Shown one piece after another: positions 12,726 through 13,599 of a DNA stretch of 13,599 nt (position 1 is its first letter; every line of letters starts with the position of its first letter). Source of the DNA: Candidatus Binatota bacterium (GTDB lineage Bacteria > Desulfobacterota > Binatia > Bin18); contig WTHE01000473.1 of NCBI GenBank assembly GCA_011523315.1, forward strand, positions 16,144 to 29,742, in the 5' to 3' direction. The notes beneath the pieces are model-generated. The model saw nothing but the letters and a program-made list of their open reading frames with translations, searched no databases and had not been told where the DNA came from. The translations under genes and the position numbers were made by a program.

Positions 12726-13034
12726 ATGCCGAAGCCTTCCGATCCAAGTTCGGCCGCTTGGTGGCAGGCTCAGGAGGATGCAGAACGGGCGGGCGGGAAG
12801 CGTACCGAATCGACCACGGGCACCGCCGGTGATGGTCGCCGTACCAAAGCTCTTGCCACGCTCGGGCTGGAGGAAGGCGCCACCTTCGAGGAAATTAAGG
12901 CGGCCTATCGTCGTCTGGCCTCTGTGCACCATCCCGACCGCTTTGCTGCTCTGGGGAAAGAGGCGACAGCCACCGCAACAGCGACGTTTCAGAGAATCCA
13001 ATCTGCCTACGACTATCTTACTGCCAATGCGTGA
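12726..13034 (+). CDS. J-domain protein with C-terminal J domain, 102 aa
   Basis: A polar, Ser/Thr/Gly-rich N-terminal region of about 40 residues precedes a compact J domain. This reads KALATLGLEEGATFEEIKAAYRRLASVHHPDRF, then TATFQRIQSAYDYLTANA. The HPD tripeptide that stimulates Hsp70 ATPase is present (HHPDR, about 69-71 from this start). Helices II and III are recognisable and helix IV is short. There is no Gly/Phe, zinc or peptide-binding domain, so it is a class C type co-chaperone whose client specificity must come from partners. I use the ATG at 12726. A TTG at 12690 would add 12 residues but has GGAG directly abutting it, too close to work. The next gene overlaps the end by 8 bp, so the two are coupled. 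Confidence 0.85.
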   Translation: MPKPSDPSSAAWWQAQEDAERAGGKRTESTTGTAGDGRRTKALATLGLEEGATFEEIKAAYRRLASVHHPDRFAALGKEATATATATFQRIQSAYDYLTANA

Positions 13035-13599
13035 TCTGTACCGGAGACTAGGTGTAAGGTCCGACTGTAGTAACCCTGAATTGTGGGCGGCCATCAATGC
13101 TTGCTCTCACGCGCAGCTTAAGCGCGATGCTGCGGAAGCATTACTGAAGCCTGAACGGCGTCGCTCATATGATAAGCTGCGATCAACACTCGTTGACATT
13201 GGTATTCTACGTGGACGGTTGGGTCTTACTCATACGGACCATTGGCAAGGGGCTATCGCCAGCGATTTCTCTCCTAAATCTGGGGCTCCTCGCTCTCGAC
13301 GCACCGAGTTTCTTTCGAAGATCGAACAGATCAATCGGGGGGCGAAGCGACGCGCAAGACTCAGCCGTCTCACAAAAGCCGCAGTCCTTTTCGTTGTGCT
13401 GGGTTTCTTCGTTTGGGCATTCAACCAAGAAACTAACAGGACACACGTACCGTCAAACCGTAGACCGCAGACATTCGTGGAGGAAGCGCGTGGAAATCCT
13501 GAGCGTCTATTAGAAGCGGTCTCAAAAATACTGGCGCAGCAGGATGAGGAGACAGCCGAGGTGGACGAAGCCCAGATAGTTGGCGGCATGATATTCATA
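13027..13599 (+). CDS. Membrane protein with HPD-less J-like domain, 3' end beyond the window
   Basis: The frame starts at an ATG inside the last codons of the J-domain gene and is open for 191 codons to the window end. Residues 2-53 look like a degenerate J domain: DLYRRLGVRSDCSNPELWAAI at the front and LLKPERRRSYDKLR at the back, as in DnaJ's 'VL.D..KR..YD'. The loop where HPD should sit is missing, with CSHAQLKRDA in its place. A basic linker (RGAKRRARLSRL, about 104-115) leads into one transmembrane segment (117-133, AAVLFVVLGFFVWAF). An acidic, helical extracytoplasmic part follows (about 147-185). It therefore appears to be a type II membrane protein with a cytosolic J-like head. Such a head cannot stimulate Hsp70 in the normal way and may dimerise with or regulate the overlapping true J protein (inferred). 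Confidence 0.75.
   Translation, partial: MRDLYRRLGVRSDCSNPELWAAINACSHAQLKRDAAEALLKPERRRSYDKLRSTLVDIGILRGRLGLTHTDHWQGAIASDFSPKSGAPRSRRTEFLSKIEQINRGAKRRARLSRLTKAAVLFVVLGFFVWAFNQETNRTHVPSNRRPQTFVEEARGNPERLLEAVSKILAQQDEETAEVDEAQIVGGMIFI

Overview
The window reads as a chromosomal stretch of a Gram-negative-type, moderately GC-rich bacterium. Three things suggest this: a PII protein (glnB) followed by an adenylylatable type I glutamine synthetase (glnA) behind a sigma-54-like promoter, a plsY acyltransferase, and a tRNA-Pro with encoded CCA. I cannot name the species. A proteobacterial or deltaproteobacteria-like uncultured lineage is a guess.

Layout. (a) 1-4655, minus strand: an accessory cassette visibly poorer in GC than the housekeeping genes. 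It holds a dynamin-like GTPase (4470-2536), a two-helix membrane protein (2539-1895) and a large HerA/VirB4-like ATPase (1895 to beyond base 1). Their ends overlap by 4 bp and 1 bp, so the three are translationally coupled. A promoter sits just upstream, and a possible 29-aa membrane peptide lies further upstream. (b) 4676-6371: a NUDIX hydrolase and a CoA-binding protein (minus strand), then a RHH/PemK-type toxin-antitoxin module (plus strand). The block is bounded by two inverted copies of a REP-like palindrome, and each copy encodes the last residues and stop of a gene. A fossil of a phosphatase 3' end lies beside the toxin-antitoxin module. (c) 6380-7882: a low-molecular-weight phosphatase and a short-chain dehydrogenase, both minus strand. 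(d) 8000-9943: a terminator, glnA, glnB and a sigma-54-like promoter, forming a nitrogen-assimilation operon. (e) 10034-11347: plsY, tRNA-Pro(CGG) with its promoter, and a GNAT acetyltransferase. (f) 11440-11601: the decayed 5' end of what looks like an IS1595-type transposase. (g) 11611-12297: a secreted protein behind a long, highly structured leader. (h) 12359-13599, plus strand: two coupled micro-membrane proteins, a J-domain protein, and an overlapping membrane-anchored protein with a J-like domain lacking HPD, which runs off the window end.

The best candidate for an undescribed system is the GTPase / membrane protein / ATPase cassette. Its architecture (membrane-remodelling GTPase, a separate hydrophobic hairpin protein, and a DNA-pump-type NTPase in one coupled operon) fits a membrane-associated defence or DNA-handling system, but that function is inferred. 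The second most interesting signal is the structured leader at 12114-12281.
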